NCBI GenBank assembly: GCA_963743425.1
Contig: CAVUPU010000002.1
Span: 124,001-188,000, forward strand
Reading direction: 5' to 3'
Origin: JAJVID01 sp963743425
Lineage (GTDB): Bacteria > Acidobacteriota > Blastocatellia > RBC074
DNA length: 64,000 bases
Part shown: in pieces, positions 8,224 through 17,289 of the stretch
Layout: the number at the start of each line of letters is the position of its first letter
How positions within the stretch are numbered: position 1 is the first letter of the stretch
Program-made: the position numbers and the translations under genes
The notes under the pieces: generated by a model
Databases searched by the model: none
What the model was told of the DNA's origin: nothing
What the model saw: only the letters and a program-made list of their open reading frames with translations

Positions 8224-8345
8224 ACTTGTCCTTCTCCTTTTGGATGTTGACGTTAAAAGTTGAACGGCGTCGCCGCGTCCTCGGCTTCGAGGCCGGCAAT
8301 CATCGCCGCTCAGCCATACAGGCGAGAACGAGAAGGCGAATCGAT
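8224..8345 (-). promoter_or_regulatory. Hairpin leader of repeat peptide 2
   Basis: On the minus strand this region reads TTCTCGTTCTCGCC, TGTATGGCTGAGCGGCGATG, then CCGGCCTCGAAGCCGAGG and ACGTCAACATC before the ribosome site. It is near-identical over about 100 bp to the leader of the hydrolase gene (427-540) and partly similar to that of peptide 1. The alignment continues into the first nine codons of each gene, so promoter, leader and start form one mobile or duplicated unit. Confidence 0.6.
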
Positions 8346-8375
8346 CACGAGACCAGAATATTTTTTGTTCGGGGA

Positions 8376-11207
8376 TTAGCGATGAGGGCTGGCTGAGAGT
8401 TTGGCTAAAGCCGCTTCGCATTGGGCGAGGGCATGCGTGGCCTGCTCGCGGCGGGTGGTGTCGAAGACGCTCGACACGGCAAATTGGCTCCAGCCATTCC
8501 AGACATCCAGGTTCTTTTGATACCAGGACTGCGCTTCGCGCCAGTTGGCGAGCCGCTCGGCGGCGGGCAGGTTTCTGGCGCCGCCGAGCGCGGCATAATA
8601 GCCGCCCAGGCCGGAATATGAATCGGCCAGACGCCATCGCCATTTCAGATCGGAGGGGGTGGTTTTAGCCGCTTCTTCGGCCAGCGCCATCGCTTCGCGG
8701 AGATTTTTCAAAACTTCATCGGTCGCGAGCGTTTCCTGCATCAAGCCAGCCGAGGACATCAGTGTCGCATGGAGATCGGCTTTGAGCGTGTCGTTGGTCT
8801 GATGATTGGCCACCAACGACCGGGTCTGGGCCAGGGCTTCGCGCATCTGACCGGGAGCGGCGCGCAGATCGCCGCGCTTTTGCATCGCCACAGCCAGCAA
8901 TCGCTGTTGCGTCGCCTCTCGCCGGAGATAGCGGAATTCAGTCGGGGCTTTTTCGCGTAACGGGCGCACGACGGCGAGCGCCTTGCGATAAAGTTCGACG
9001 GCCTGCGCCGGATCAGTCGTGATCAGAGTGTTGGCCACGTGTTCGTAGCCGAATGCAATATCCATCTGCGCCCGCATGTCCCTCGGATCGGCGGCGGCCA
9101 GTTCCTCCTCGATCGACAGACACTGGCGGTAATACTGCTCCGCTTGCGCGCGGTCGCCGAGGTTGAGATTGTACGGGCCGCCGGAGTAGTGCCCCATCCA
9201 GTCATAGAGCAGCGCCAGCTCACGGCGGTAAGTCGCGTTGTCGGGATTCTGCCGCACAATCTCGATCCTGACGTCGAGCGCCTTCCGGTATTCGTTCATT
9301 GCGCCATTGAGATCGCCTTGCCCGGCCAGCGCATCGCCCAGGCTCGCCCGATCCAGCGACATACTGTGCTGCGCGCGCCAGCCCGGAAATCGGGCGTTAT
9401 GAATTTCGTCGAACCTTAAGGATCGGCGATAGCTCTGCTCCGCGGCCTTGCTGGCGCCTGTTTCAAGCTCCAGGTCGCCGTTGAAATGGAACAGCGTGAT
9501 GACCGCCAACAACTCTTGTTGATTCAGGTCGGGACGTGTTTCCAGTTGTTCGACCAGACGCATCCCTTCGCGCATGGTTCCCAGCGCGCTCGCCCTGTCG
9601 CCTCTGGCCCGTTGCAGGTCGGCGATCAAGGTGTAACACCTGATCATCAGACTGAGCGCAGGTCTATTATTACGGTCACGCGACACGATTTCCCGGCCCA
9701 GCGCGAGCGCCTTGCGGTAGCTTTCGATGGCCGGTCCCAACTGTTCCAGACCTGCGCTCCGAAAACCGCCCTGCACCTCTCCAAGGCGCATATAGCCTTC
9801 AGCCAATTCGATCTGCAACCCGGGATCGCCTTTCGCCTCCTGCGCCAGGCTATCCAGGTATTCAAGCCCGGTCTTTGCTACTGCCTCACGAGCCTCGGTT
9901 GAGCCGGGCAGGTTGGCGATCTTGTTGTAGAAATCGAAGAGAAATGTGTTTGCCAACTTGCGCACTTGTTGGAAACGGCGCTCGGCTCGACGCGCTTGAT
10001 AATTGGTCATTGCGACGCCGCCAATCAGACTGAGCATTACCAGCGTTGTCGCCGCGACCGCCAGCCTGTTTCGGCGAATGAATTTGCCAGCGCGATAACT
10101 GATCGTGTCGTTGCGCGCGATGACCGGTAACCCTTCCAGATAGCGGCGGATGTCATCCGAAAACTGTTCGACCGATTGATAGCGACGCTCCGGCTCTTTG
10201 CGCATCGCCATCATCACGATGTTGTCGAGATCGCCAGCAAGCTGTTTGCGCAATCTTGCGTGAGCGGTGGTCGAACGGCTGACAGCATCGCTCGGCTTTT
10301 CGGTCTCGGTGTCGCAGATCGCGCGCTCGATCTCGAACAGCGACCTGGTCTTGAATTGATGCGGGCGGACACCGGTCAGCAGTTCGTACAGAACCACGCC
10401 GAGCGAGTAGATGTCAGAAGCTGCGGTGATGTCTTTCCCCCGCACTTGTTCCGGGCTGGCGTAATCGGGCGTCATCATCCGCATCTCGGTCACGGTGCGG
10501 GCCGCATCGTCGGTCGTGTCGGGGTTGAGCAGTTTGGCGATGCCGAAATCGAGCAGTTTCACCGTCCCGTCTCCGGTGACCAGAATGTTGCTCGGTTTGA
10601 GATCGCGATGCGCGACCAGCTTCTGATGCGCGAACTGCACAGCGGCGCAGACCTGGCGGAAGAGTTTCAACTTCTCGTTGATCGAAAGCCGGTTGGCTTC
10701 GCAATGCTCTGAGATCGCCCGGCCTTCGACGTATTCCATCACGAAATATGGCCGCCCGTCATCCGTCGTCCCTCCGTCGAGCAGTCGCGCGATATTCGGG
10801 TGATCGAGTTGCGCCATAATGCGGCGCTCGCGCGTGAAGCGTTCGAGTACGAAATCGGTCTCCATCCCGCGCCTGATGACTTTGACGGCGGCCCTCTGTT
10901 CATACTGGCCGTCGGCGCGCGCGGCTTCGTAGACCGCCCCCATCCCGCCTCGCCCCACAAGGCGCGCCACGCGATAAGCGCCAAGCCGATGGCCGATCAG
11001 ATCGTCGGAGATGGATTGAGCCGCGCCTTTGATCGGTTCCTGAATAAAGGCGTCGGCTGCCTCGTGGTCGAGCAGCGACTCGACTTCATTCCGCAATTCG
11101 GCGTCGCCGCCGCAATACTGAGTAAGCAGCGCCCCGCGCTCATCGGGCGGGCGCTCGATGAGGGTCTGAAATATCTCCTCGATTTGTCGCCAGCGTTCAG
11201 GGTTCAT
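8376..11207 (-). CDS. Transmembrane Ser/Thr protein kinase with TPR repeats
   Basis: A 943-residue paralogue of the kinase at 2088-4952, with the same order: helical N-terminus (MNPERWRQIEEIFQTLIE), kinase domain with GRGGMGAVY, VKVIRRG, HRDLKPSN and LLDFGIA, one membrane segment (LAVAATTLVMLSLIGGVAM) and a TPR-rich C-terminal half. All catalytic motifs are intact. The gene sits behind its own ECF sigma gene and in front of repeat peptide 2. No clear ribosome site precedes the ATG, only the simple-repeat spacer, so translation may be weak or depend on RNA structure. The domain order suggests that a signal reaches the kinase through the extracytoplasmic TPR part. Confidence 0.9.
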   Translation of the reverse strand: MNPERWRQIEEIFQTLIERPPDERGALLTQYCGGDAELRNEVESLLDHEAADAFIQEPIKGAAQSISDDLIGHRLGAYRVARLVGRGGMGAVYEAARADGQYEQRAAVKVIRRGMETDFVLERFTRERRIMAQLDHPNIARLLDGGTTDDGRPYFVMEYVEGRAISEHCEANRLSINEKLKLFRQVCAAVQFAHQKLVAHRDLKPSNILVTGDGTVKLLDFGIAKLLNPDTTDDAARTVTEMRMMTPDYASPEQVRGKDITAASDIYSLGVVLYELLTGVRPHQFKTRSLFEIERAICDTETEKPSDAVSRSTTAHARLRKQLAGDLDNIVMMAMRKEPERRYQSVEQFSDDIRRYLEGLPVIARNDTISYRAGKFIRRNRLAVAATTLVMLSLIGGVAMTNYQARRAERRFQQVRKLANTFLFDFYNKIANLPGSTEAREAVAKTGLEYLDSLAQEAKGDPGLQIELAEGYMRLGEVQGGFRSAGLEQLGPAIESYRKALALGREIVSRDRNNRPALSLMIRCYTLIADLQRARGDRASALGTMREGMRLVEQLETRPDLNQQELLAVITLFHFNGDLELETGASKAAEQSYRRSLRFDEIHNARFPGWRAQHSMSLDRASLGDALAGQGDLNGAMNEYRKALDVRIEIVRQNPDNATYRRELALLYDWMGHYSGGPYNLNLGDRAQAEQYYRQCLSIEEELAAADPRDMRAQMDIAFGYEHVANTLITTDPAQAVELYRKALAVVRPLREKAPTEFRYLRREATQQRLLAVAMQKRGDLRAAPGQMREALAQTRSLVANHQTNDTLKADLHATLMSSAGLMQETLATDEVLKNLREAMALAEEAAKTTPSDLKWRWRLADSYSGLGGYYAALGGARNLPAAERLANWREAQSWYQKNLDVWNGWSQFAVSSVFDTTRREQATHALAQCEAALAKLSASPHR

Positions 11208-11211
11208 AAAC

Positions 11212-11316
11212 GAAGTAGAAAGTTGAAAGTGAAAAGTAGAAAGTGGCGAGCGTTTCGCTGAAAATCTGCGACATTTGGTTTCCCACTTTCAACTTTTTAC
11301 TTTCAACTTTTTACTT
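11212..11316. repeat. Mirror repeat spacer between sigma and kinase genes
   Basis: GTAGAAAGTTGAAAGTG-type units on one side face CACTTTCAACTTTTTACTTTC-type units on the other, giving a long imperfect hairpin. It holds the same position as the GGGGAGT repeat of the paralogous module (4957-5064) but is unrelated in sequence. Confidence 0.75.
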
Positions 11317-11877
11317 TCAACTCATTTCGCGACGCAGCCAGGCCTGCGCCATTCGCATTTCGCGGCCGACCGTAGCCACGGAAATGTCGAGCGCGTCGGC
11401 GACCTCCTCGACGCTGAGTCCGCCGAAATAGCGCAGCTCGACGACACGGGCTTTGCGCCCGTCGAATTTGGCGAGCGCCGTCAGCGCGTCGTCGAGCGCG
11501 ACCAGATCGGCGGCCTGCTCTTGAGAAAAGACCGGCGCTTCGTCGAAAGAGAGTTTATGCGCGCCAGCGCCGCGCTTCGCCGCCGCGCGCGTCCGCGCGT
11601 GTTCTACCAGAATCTGGCGCATCAACTGGGCTGCGACGCCGTAAAAATGCTTGCGGCTTTGCCATTCCGGGAAGTCCTGTTTGACCAGGCGCAGGTAGGC
11701 TTCATTGATCAGAGCGGTCGGTTGCAGAGTGTGATCCGGCCTTTCATCTCGCAGGTAGCTGTTGGCCAGTTTGCGAAGCTCCCGGTAGACGACCGGCATC
11801 AATTGATCGAGGGCGGCGCGGTCGCCTTCATTCCATTTACGCAGCAGTTGGGTGACGTCGCTAGGGGGAGTCTGCAT
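11317..11877 (-). CDS. ECF RNA polymerase sigma factor (TIGR02999-like)
   Basis: A 186-residue sigma factor closely related to the one at 5065-5634. Region 2 reads LQPTALINEAYLRLVKQDFPEWQSRKHFYGVAAQLMRQILVEHART and region 4 VELRYFGGLSVEEVADALDISVATVGREMRMAQAWL. It heads the second sigma-kinase-peptide-radical SAM module. Paralogy of both sigma and kinase with the first module shows that the whole regulatory pair was duplicated and that each copy keeps a repeat peptide downstream. Confidence 0.9.
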   Translation of the reverse strand: MQTPPSDVTQLLRKWNEGDRAALDQLMPVVYRELRKLANSYLRDERPDHTLQPTALINEAYLRLVKQDFPEWQSRKHFYGVAAQLMRQILVEHARTRAAAKRGAGAHKLSFDEAPVFSQEQAADLVALDDALTALAKFDGRKARVVELRYFGGLSVEEVADALDISVATVGREMRMAQAWLRREMS

Positions 11878-12022
11878 AGGTCATTGCCTCCGGTTCGCGT
11901 GCATTCTGCGATTGGCGCCGGAAGACTGTCAATGACGAGATAGTATACAGATTTGACGGATAGTTATTGATGAATGACCTCGAACAAGAACTGCGCCGCG
12001 TCGTTGAAGGAGATGTGCGCTA

Positions 12023-12247
12023 ACTGAAAAAAGGTCGAGCGCCCGGCTCAGATATTTTCTTGCCGGCCTTGCCATCCTGCTCGTCGCCTCAGCGATGTGT
12101 TGCGTGCAGACCAGACAGGAGCTAGCCACACTCAAAGGGCAAGGCGCTCCTGTCCTTTCAGTCGCCTTCTCTCCCGACGGCAAGACGCTCGCTTCGGGGA
12201 GTGTGGACAAGACCGTCAAGCTGTGGGTGGGAGATGCGCGGCAATGA
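12023..12247 (+). pseudogene. WD40-repeat protein remnant
   Basis: A 74-codon open stretch without a proper start encodes a membrane segment (RYFLAGLAILLVASAMCC) followed by one WD40 blade (VLSVAFSPDGKTLASGSVDKTVKLW) and a stop. It looks like the decayed tail of a membrane-anchored WD40 protein such as the kinase-WD40 proteins at 36504-39695. A short open frame just upstream (11970-12021, starting MNDLEQELRRVVEG) is another fragment of unknown origin. Confidence 0.55.
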
Positions 12248-12283
12248 GGTAGGAGGAACGGATAGTTTGCCTGGTGGACTTCC

Positions 12284-13133
12284 TTATGCGGTGATCGGTT
12301 CGGACGAAACCGCCGGCTTGCCGAAGATACGCTCGGTCGGATCAATGCGCAGATAGAGGAGCGCGCCAAGCATGCACAAGCCGCTGGCCACCAGAAACGG
12401 CGCCTCCCAGTTGATGAACTGCACCATATAACCGATCGCAACGGAGGCTAACATCCCGCCAAAGTTGCCGCACATGTTCATCACGCCCGAAACCGAGCCG
12501 GCGTATTCCGGTCCCACGTCCATCGCCACCGCCCACGACACGCCGACCGTCAGCTCCAGGAAGAACAACGCCCCCGCTGTGAGCGCGACCGACAAGTAAC
12601 GATCTTCCGTCAACGTCGCGGGAAGAATGCACGCCGCCGCCAATGCGAACCCGGTGATCGCCACCGCGCGTCGCGCAAACCGTAAATTCCGTCCGCGTCG
12701 AACCAGATGGTCCGATAACCAGCCGCCCACCGTGTCGCCAATGGTGGCCGCGCTCAACGGAACGAAATGCCATAATCCAATCTGCTTGAGAGTGAACCCG
12801 CGCGCTTCCTCCAGGTAGGTCGGGTACCACGACATGTAGATCCACAGGCTGTAGTTGTAGCAGAAATACATCGCGCAGATCAGCCGCAGGTTTCCGCTCC
12901 GCAGAATCTGTCCCCAGGGAACCTGCGCGCGCCCGCTCGGCGGTTTGGTCTTTCCGTCTTCCCGGATCAATGCGATCTCAGCCGCATTGACTGACGCGTG
13001 CTGCTCGGGGCGGTCGCGGTAGTACCATAGCCAGATTACCGCCCACAACACGCCGATCAATCCGAAGGTGTAAAAGACGCTGCGCCAACCGAACGCCGGT
13101 TGGACGCTCCTTGGCCGGTGTGGAATCAGTCAT
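12284..13133 (-). pseudogene. MFS transporter with internal deletion
   Basis: The last roughly 265 residues of a major facilitator family transporter are intact (GWRSVFYTFGLIGVLWAVIW..., six or so membrane helices, PEYAGSVSGVMNMCGNFGGM), resembling the anion:cation symporter group. An N-terminal start, MTDSTPAKERPT, is present at 13133, but the reading frame then jumps straight to the helix-5 region in another frame. The first helices are missing and the frame is broken at the junction near 13095. It is the last gene of a minus-strand set with 13137-13814 and 13891-14721, where it probably once imported the substrate. A start inside the remnant could give only a half transporter. Confidence 0.8.
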
Positions 13134-13136
13134 AGT

Positions 13137-13814
13137 TTAGCTATTACGGAGGCGCGCCTCTTCGAGAATTTCTTTCGCCCGCGCAGGATTGAATATCCCG
13201 CACGAACAGAAACGAGAAAAATAGTTGCAGGCTTGTTCGGGAGTGCGGCGGCCTTCCTTGACCCAGTCAATCATCTTCCGCGCGAAATTAAAAGAGATCA
13301 TGCCGTGACCGCACATCGTGGAGAGTTCCATCACCTGCCGGTCGGCCAACCGGTCGGTCTGCCCCATGAAACCGAGCGAGTACTCGACACTGTGGCGGGT
13401 GATGCCTGCGCCGTCGCAGCATTCCTCCGCGCGGTCAATCAGGGCGCTGATGTTGATCGAAAGGCCCAGGTCTTCCTTTTGTAATTCAGTGACGAACTCT
13501 TCCACCGCCTGGATGTTATCGAAGACCGCCGCCACCGTGGTCGGCGTGTTGACGCCTTCAATCACGGTTTCAAAGTCCGGCTCGCTCTTGCGCGACCAAT
13601 GGGCGGTCGGGTTCAGGTTTTTCGAAGGCCGGTAAGCTCCGCCATGGGATGCGTCGCCCAGGTTGACCGGGTTATGTTTTGTGGCCGTGCGCAAAAAACG
13701 TTTCAGCTTGGGGACCGAATCCTTGTCATTGTATCCGCGACAGGGAATGGCGAAGACAATGAAATCATTGCTCAGGTTCCGCTCGTTGCCGTAGCGATGC
13801 AGAGTGTTGGTCAT
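13137..13814 (-). CDS. Conserved protein of unknown function next to a ferredoxin
   Basis: A 225-residue soluble protein starting MTNTLHRYGNERNLSNDFIVFAIPCRGYND. It contains FETVIEGVNTPTTVAAVFDNIQAVEEFVTELQ, a cysteine-bearing middle (AEECCDGAGITRHSVEYSLGF) and a C-terminal STMCGHGMISFNFARKMIDWV...ACNYFSRFCSCGIFNPARAKEIL segment rich in Cys and aromatic residues, which could bind metal. No membrane segment is seen. I do not recognise the family. Its tight placement between the ferredoxin-like gene and the transporter remnant suggests a shared catabolic or redox pathway. Confidence 0.7.
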   Translation of the reverse strand: MTNTLHRYGNERNLSNDFIVFAIPCRGYNDKDSVPKLKRFLRTATKHNPVNLGDASHGGAYRPSKNLNPTAHWSRKSEPDFETVIEGVNTPTTVAAVFDNIQAVEEFVTELQKEDLGLSINISALIDRAEECCDGAGITRHSVEYSLGFMGQTDRLADRQVMELSTMCGHGMISFNFARKMIDWVKEGRRTPEQACNYFSRFCSCGIFNPARAKEILEEARLRNS

Positions 13815-13890
13815 AGCTTTTCTTTCGGAAATTGACCGCATCCGGAAACCGACGACAAATCGAAGTTTGTCGGGCGTCTTCGGAGAGTTT

Positions 13891-14721
13891 TCAGCCAATA
13901 GTGGCGCGTGCTTGCGCAATCTCCACGGACGGACGCCCCAGACCGAGATTGGTCTTGCCTCGGTTGAACGTGAATCCTTCGCGGAGTAATAGCTCTTCCA
14001 GCCGGTTCTCGCCTTGTTCATCGCAACGCGCCGCGGCGCCGACCGCGACTATGGTGTCGAGCGTCTTCGCCACCTCTTTGATTTTTTGCAAGACGGCGGG
14101 CGCGTCGTCGAGCGTCGTTTTGAATTCGACGATGGCGGAGAGAATCTTCTCGTTCAAGATATCGGATCGAATCTCGCCTGTCTTAGTGTCAGCCATCAGG
14201 CTCGTGACCGGATTCCGTTTCTCGAATTCGATTCCCATCCGGGCGAGCGCCGTAGTCATTTCCTGAATCTGCCAGAAGCGGACGCCGACCGTAGGCCTGC
14301 CGAATTCGACGGTGAAGCCGGCGTCATCGTGACCAACGCGGTTGGTGACGTCGTTGGTCTTAACCTCTTCGGTCCCGCGGCCGTGCACGCCTGTGCTTTC
14401 GTGTGGGACGATCGGGTCAGAGAAGGCGCGTCGCACGATCCGCGGCCAGGCGAGTTCCTGCTCGGTGATAGCCGCGGTGGGACAGACGTCGGGTTCCGGA
14501 TCGAAGCGCCATCGCAACCAGCTTCCGATCTTGCGAATCGTTCGCACCATCGTCGGGTTGAGGTGTTCGGCGCTCATTCCTCGGAAGCAGGCGTAGCATT
14601 CGACACACTCGTCCTGGTTGACCGTCGCCCGTTTTATTTCGGGATCAATGTGGATCGCGCCCATCGGACAGACCGCCACGCAATTTCCGCAGGCGACGCA
14701 TTTCTTGGGATCAATAATCAT
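13891..14721 (-). CDS. 4Fe-4S ferredoxin-domain protein
   Basis: A 276-residue protein starting MIIDPKKC at 14721 behind a GGAG site. Residues 8-19 give CVACGNCVAVCP, one 4Fe-4S cluster motif. A second set, CVECYACFRGMS...CPTAAI, is looser, so the second cluster would be atypical. The C-terminal 170 residues form a domain I do not recognise (TVEFGRPTVGVRFWQIQEMTTALARMGIEFEKRNP). It is the first gene of the short operon with 13137-13814 and the MFS remnant. It probably passes electrons to, or forms a complex with, the unknown neighbour. Confidence 0.8.
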   Translation of the reverse strand: MIIDPKKCVACGNCVAVCPMGAIHIDPEIKRATVNQDECVECYACFRGMSAEHLNPTMVRTIRKIGSWLRWRFDPEPDVCPTAAITEQELAWPRIVRRAFSDPIVPHESTGVHGRGTEEVKTNDVTNRVGHDDAGFTVEFGRPTVGVRFWQIQEMTTALARMGIEFEKRNPVTSLMADTKTGEIRSDILNEKILSAIVEFKTTLDDAPAVLQKIKEVAKTLDTIVAVGAAARCDEQGENRLEELLLREGFTFNRGKTNLGLGRPSVEIAQARATIG

Positions 14722-14821
14722 AGCCCACTCCGTTCGCAAACGGCTTTGTTTTAAATCGGCGCAATGAGCGGTACCGAGCGCGGCTTGCGGCAACAGGATG
14801 ATCGTGGAAGTCACAGTCTCT

Positions 14822-15615
14822 ACCGCTCGTGGCGCTGAATCGCTGCATGAATTAGCGATGTTGGAAAGGTAGAAATAAAGCAGCCGAGATTAGCACCACA
14901 TTCGGATTCAAGGCAAATATTTAACGTGAGTTCGATGTATCATCGGCATCAGCCTGTTCTTCATATGAGAGGTTGAAAGCGAAGAAGGGAACAAGCCCAT
15001 AATGGTCTTTGAGTAAATAATGCAACAACAGCGTAGGGGCGGGTTTTCCCCGCCCGCATCCGTTACCAGGCGATTGGGCGGGGAAAACCCGCCCCTACGC
15101 TGGGTTGCGTGGTTGCAGTTAATTTTCAAAGACCATAATGGGCTTGTTCAGGAAACAGAAGATGGACCGACGCATGGGAGCCTCCATTCAGGGTCGCCGC
15201 CTGGGTGAACGCTGAAGTGACGTGTGGGGGGCGAATTTATGCCCGGAGCGCAAACGCTGTCAAGGAAGAATCCGCGCGAATCGGCGCGATCTGTTATTGA
15301 TAGCGCCGTCCTCAATGTGAAAGGCCGCAAAATTCGATCGCGCGTCTTTCGCTCTCAACACCATGAGCGGCTGAGGACGACTGACCGGCTCAAACAAATA
15401 CGTTTTCTATCAAAGCCGAAAAGTCTCGTTCGGAGTGAGCCGATTTCCCCTCTTGATGCGCTTTAGTGAGTGAGCCGACTCGCTGAATGAAGGGGACACA
15501 CATTTGTTGATTGCGCAGATTTGGAAATTCCTTCATTTCGCTATGCAGCGCGCTTATACTTATTGCGATTTCCGCCACGAAAATAAGGCGACGTTTTTTG
15601 ATCGAGGTTCACCGT
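14822..15615. other. Intergenic region with one palindromic element
   Basis: About 800 bp between divergent genes. Apart from the element at 14989-15149 I see nothing that looks coding. An open frame at 15224-15466 has no ribosome site or recognisable family. Promoters for the ferredoxin operon and for the caspase gene at 15616 must lie here, but I cannot place them. Confidence 0.5.
14989..15149. repeat. MITE-like palindromic element
   Basis: Outer arms of 24 bp (GAACAAGCCCAT... against ...ATGGGCTTGTTC, one mismatch) enclose inner arms GCGTAGGGGCGGG... at 15031-15055 and their complement at 15076-15100, which are themselves near-palindromic. The same inner core recurs at 26300-26460, showing a dispersed family. 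Confidence 0.85.
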
Positions 15616-17289
15616 ATGAAAGCTCTCCCTCTATTTGTTCCTCTGCTTGCGGTGGTTGCGACACCCTTGTGGTTTCACTCGCCCGCGCCGACTCTCGGCG
15701 CTCAAGATCGCGGGCAAGCCGTCAGAAAAACCGACGCCGAGCCGCGCATCGCTCTGGTCATCGGCAACGGCGCTTATGCCGAAGCCCCGCTGGCCAATCC
15801 CGTCAACGACGCGCGAGATATGTCCGCGACGCTGAGCCAACTCGGGTTTGAAGTCCTGAGCGGCGAGAACCGCAATCTTCGCCAGATGGAAGACCTGGCC
15901 CGCGAATTCGGGCGCAAGATTCGCGGCGGCGGCGTCGGGATGTTCTATTTCGCCGGGCACGGCGCGCAGGTCGGCGGCGCCAACTACCTGATCCCCATTG
16001 GCGCGAAGATCAACGGCGAGGCCGAAGTGAAATACGAAGCCGTCGACGCCGGCTTCGTGCTGGCGCAGATGGAAGAGGCGCGGAACCGACTGAACATCGT
16101 AGTGCTGGACGCCTGCCGCAACAACCCGTTTGCGAGGAGTTTCCGCTCGTCGTCGCGCGGTCTGGCGAGCATTGACGCGCCGGTCGGGACGTTGATCGCC
16201 TACGCCACCGCGCCGGGACGGACGGCCGGCGACGGCGCCGGTCGCAACGGGCTGTACACGAAAGAACTGCTTGCCGCGATGCGATCGCCGGATTTGAAAC
16301 TCGAAGACGTTTTCAAACGAGTGCGCTCCGAAGTCCGCCGCCAATCGAACAACCAGCAAATCCCGTGGGAAGCCTCTTCCATTGAAGGCGATTTTTACTT
16401 CTCCACAACTTCAATTCCTGCGCCCACAACATTGACGCCGGTAATCGCCCTGCCGCGTGGCATTGATCCGTCCCGTCTGGCCGTTCACAACTTCACGACG
16501 GCGTCGGTTGACGCAAGAGGCAATGTCAGCAAATTTGCAGGCGCGCCAACGCAACGATATACCGAAGACCTCGGCAATGGAGTCCGGTTGGAGATGGTCT
16601 CCGTTCGAGGCGGTACGTTTACGATGGGAGGCGGAAAAATGGATCGGGAGAAGCCGTCGCATCAAGTAACTGTGGGTGACTTCTGGTTCGGTAAATTCGA
16701 GGTGACTCAGGCGCAATGGCGAGCGGTAATGGGAACGAATCCGAGCAAATTCAATGGCGATGATCTGCCGGTCGAAAACGTAAGCTGGGAATACGCCAAA
16801 GAGTTTTGTCGCCGGCTCAATGCCAAGCTCGGATTGAGCGAGGCCGAAGGTTACAGGCTGCCAACCGAGGCTGAATGGGAATATGCGGCGCGAGCGGGAA
16901 GCAAAACCAATTTTTCATTCGGAGACACGATCACGCCTGAGATCGTCAATTACAACGGAAATTATCCCTACGGCGGGGCGCCGAAGGGGGTATATCGGCA
17001 GAAAACCGTCGCAGTCGGGAGTTTGGGAGTCGCCAACGCCTGGGGACTTTTTGATCTCCAGGGCAATGTGCAGGAGTGGTGTGAGGATGATTTCCACGGT
17101 AGTTATATCGGAGCGCCGGCGGATGGACGAGCGTGGGTGGATATATCCAACAGAGCTTTGCTTCGGGTTATTCGGGGCGGCAGTTGGGACTGGAGCGCAG
17201 TGTACTCCCGGTCAGCATATCGCAAATACACCTTGTCCGCCTACAGCGGTTACGACGTCGGTTTCCGCCTTTCAAGGACGGCCCAGTAA
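15616..17289 (+). CDS. Secreted caspase-fold protein with FGE-like C-terminal domain
   Basis: A 557-residue protein. The start at 15616 gives a signal peptide (MKALPLFVPLLAVVATPLW). Residues about 40-260 form a caspase (peptidase C14) domain with RIALVIGNGAY, catalytic His in FYFAGHGAQ and catalytic Cys in VVLDACRNNPF. After a linker comes a domain of the formylglycine-generating-enzyme/sulfatase-modifying type (YRLPTEAEWEYAARAG; GLFDLQGNVQEWCED; RVIRGGSW...VGFRLSR). The paired active-site cysteines of true FGE are absent, so this part probably binds ligands rather than making formylglycine. It is the first of three such fusions in the window. The protein probably acts outside the cytoplasmic membrane. 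The last 40 residues differ strongly from the paralogues. Confidence 0.88.
   Translation: MKALPLFVPLLAVVATPLWFHSPAPTLGAQDRGQAVRKTDAEPRIALVIGNGAYAEAPLANPVNDARDMSATLSQLGFEVLSGENRNLRQMEDLAREFGRKIRGGGVGMFYFAGHGAQVGGANYLIPIGAKINGEAEVKYEAVDAGFVLAQMEEARNRLNIVVLDACRNNPFARSFRSSSRGLASIDAPVGTLIAYATAPGRTAGDGAGRNGLYTKELLAAMRSPDLKLEDVFKRVRSEVRRQSNNQQIPWEASSIEGDFYFSTTSIPAPTTLTPVIALPRGIDPSRLAVHNFTTASVDARGNVSKFAGAPTQRYTEDLGNGVRLEMVSVRGGTFTMGGGKMDREKPSHQVTVGDFWFGKFEVTQAQWRAVMGTNPSKFNGDDLPVENVSWEYAKEFCRRLNAKLGLSEAEGYRLPTEAEWEYAARAGSKTNFSFGDTITPEIVNYNGNYPYGGAPKGVYRQKTVAVGSLGVANAWGLFDLQGNVQEWCEDDFHGSYIGAPADGRAWVDISNRALLRVIRGGSWDWSAVYSRSAYRKYTLSAYSGYDVGFRLSRTAQ

Noticed and set aside
8224..8345. Known riboswitch (fluoride, c-di-GMP or cobalamin type) in the peptide leader
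   Set aside because: GGCGATG superficially recalls the fluoride class, but the downstream conserved blocks of these classes are not found.
15224..15466. Open frame of 80 codons before the first caspase gene
   Set aside because: It has no ribosome site and no recognisable sequence, and its composition is unlike that of the real genes.
16580..17289. True formylglycine-generating enzyme
   Set aside because: The two active-site cysteines expected after RGGS are absent (RGGSWDWSAVYSRSAYR), so only the fold is supported.
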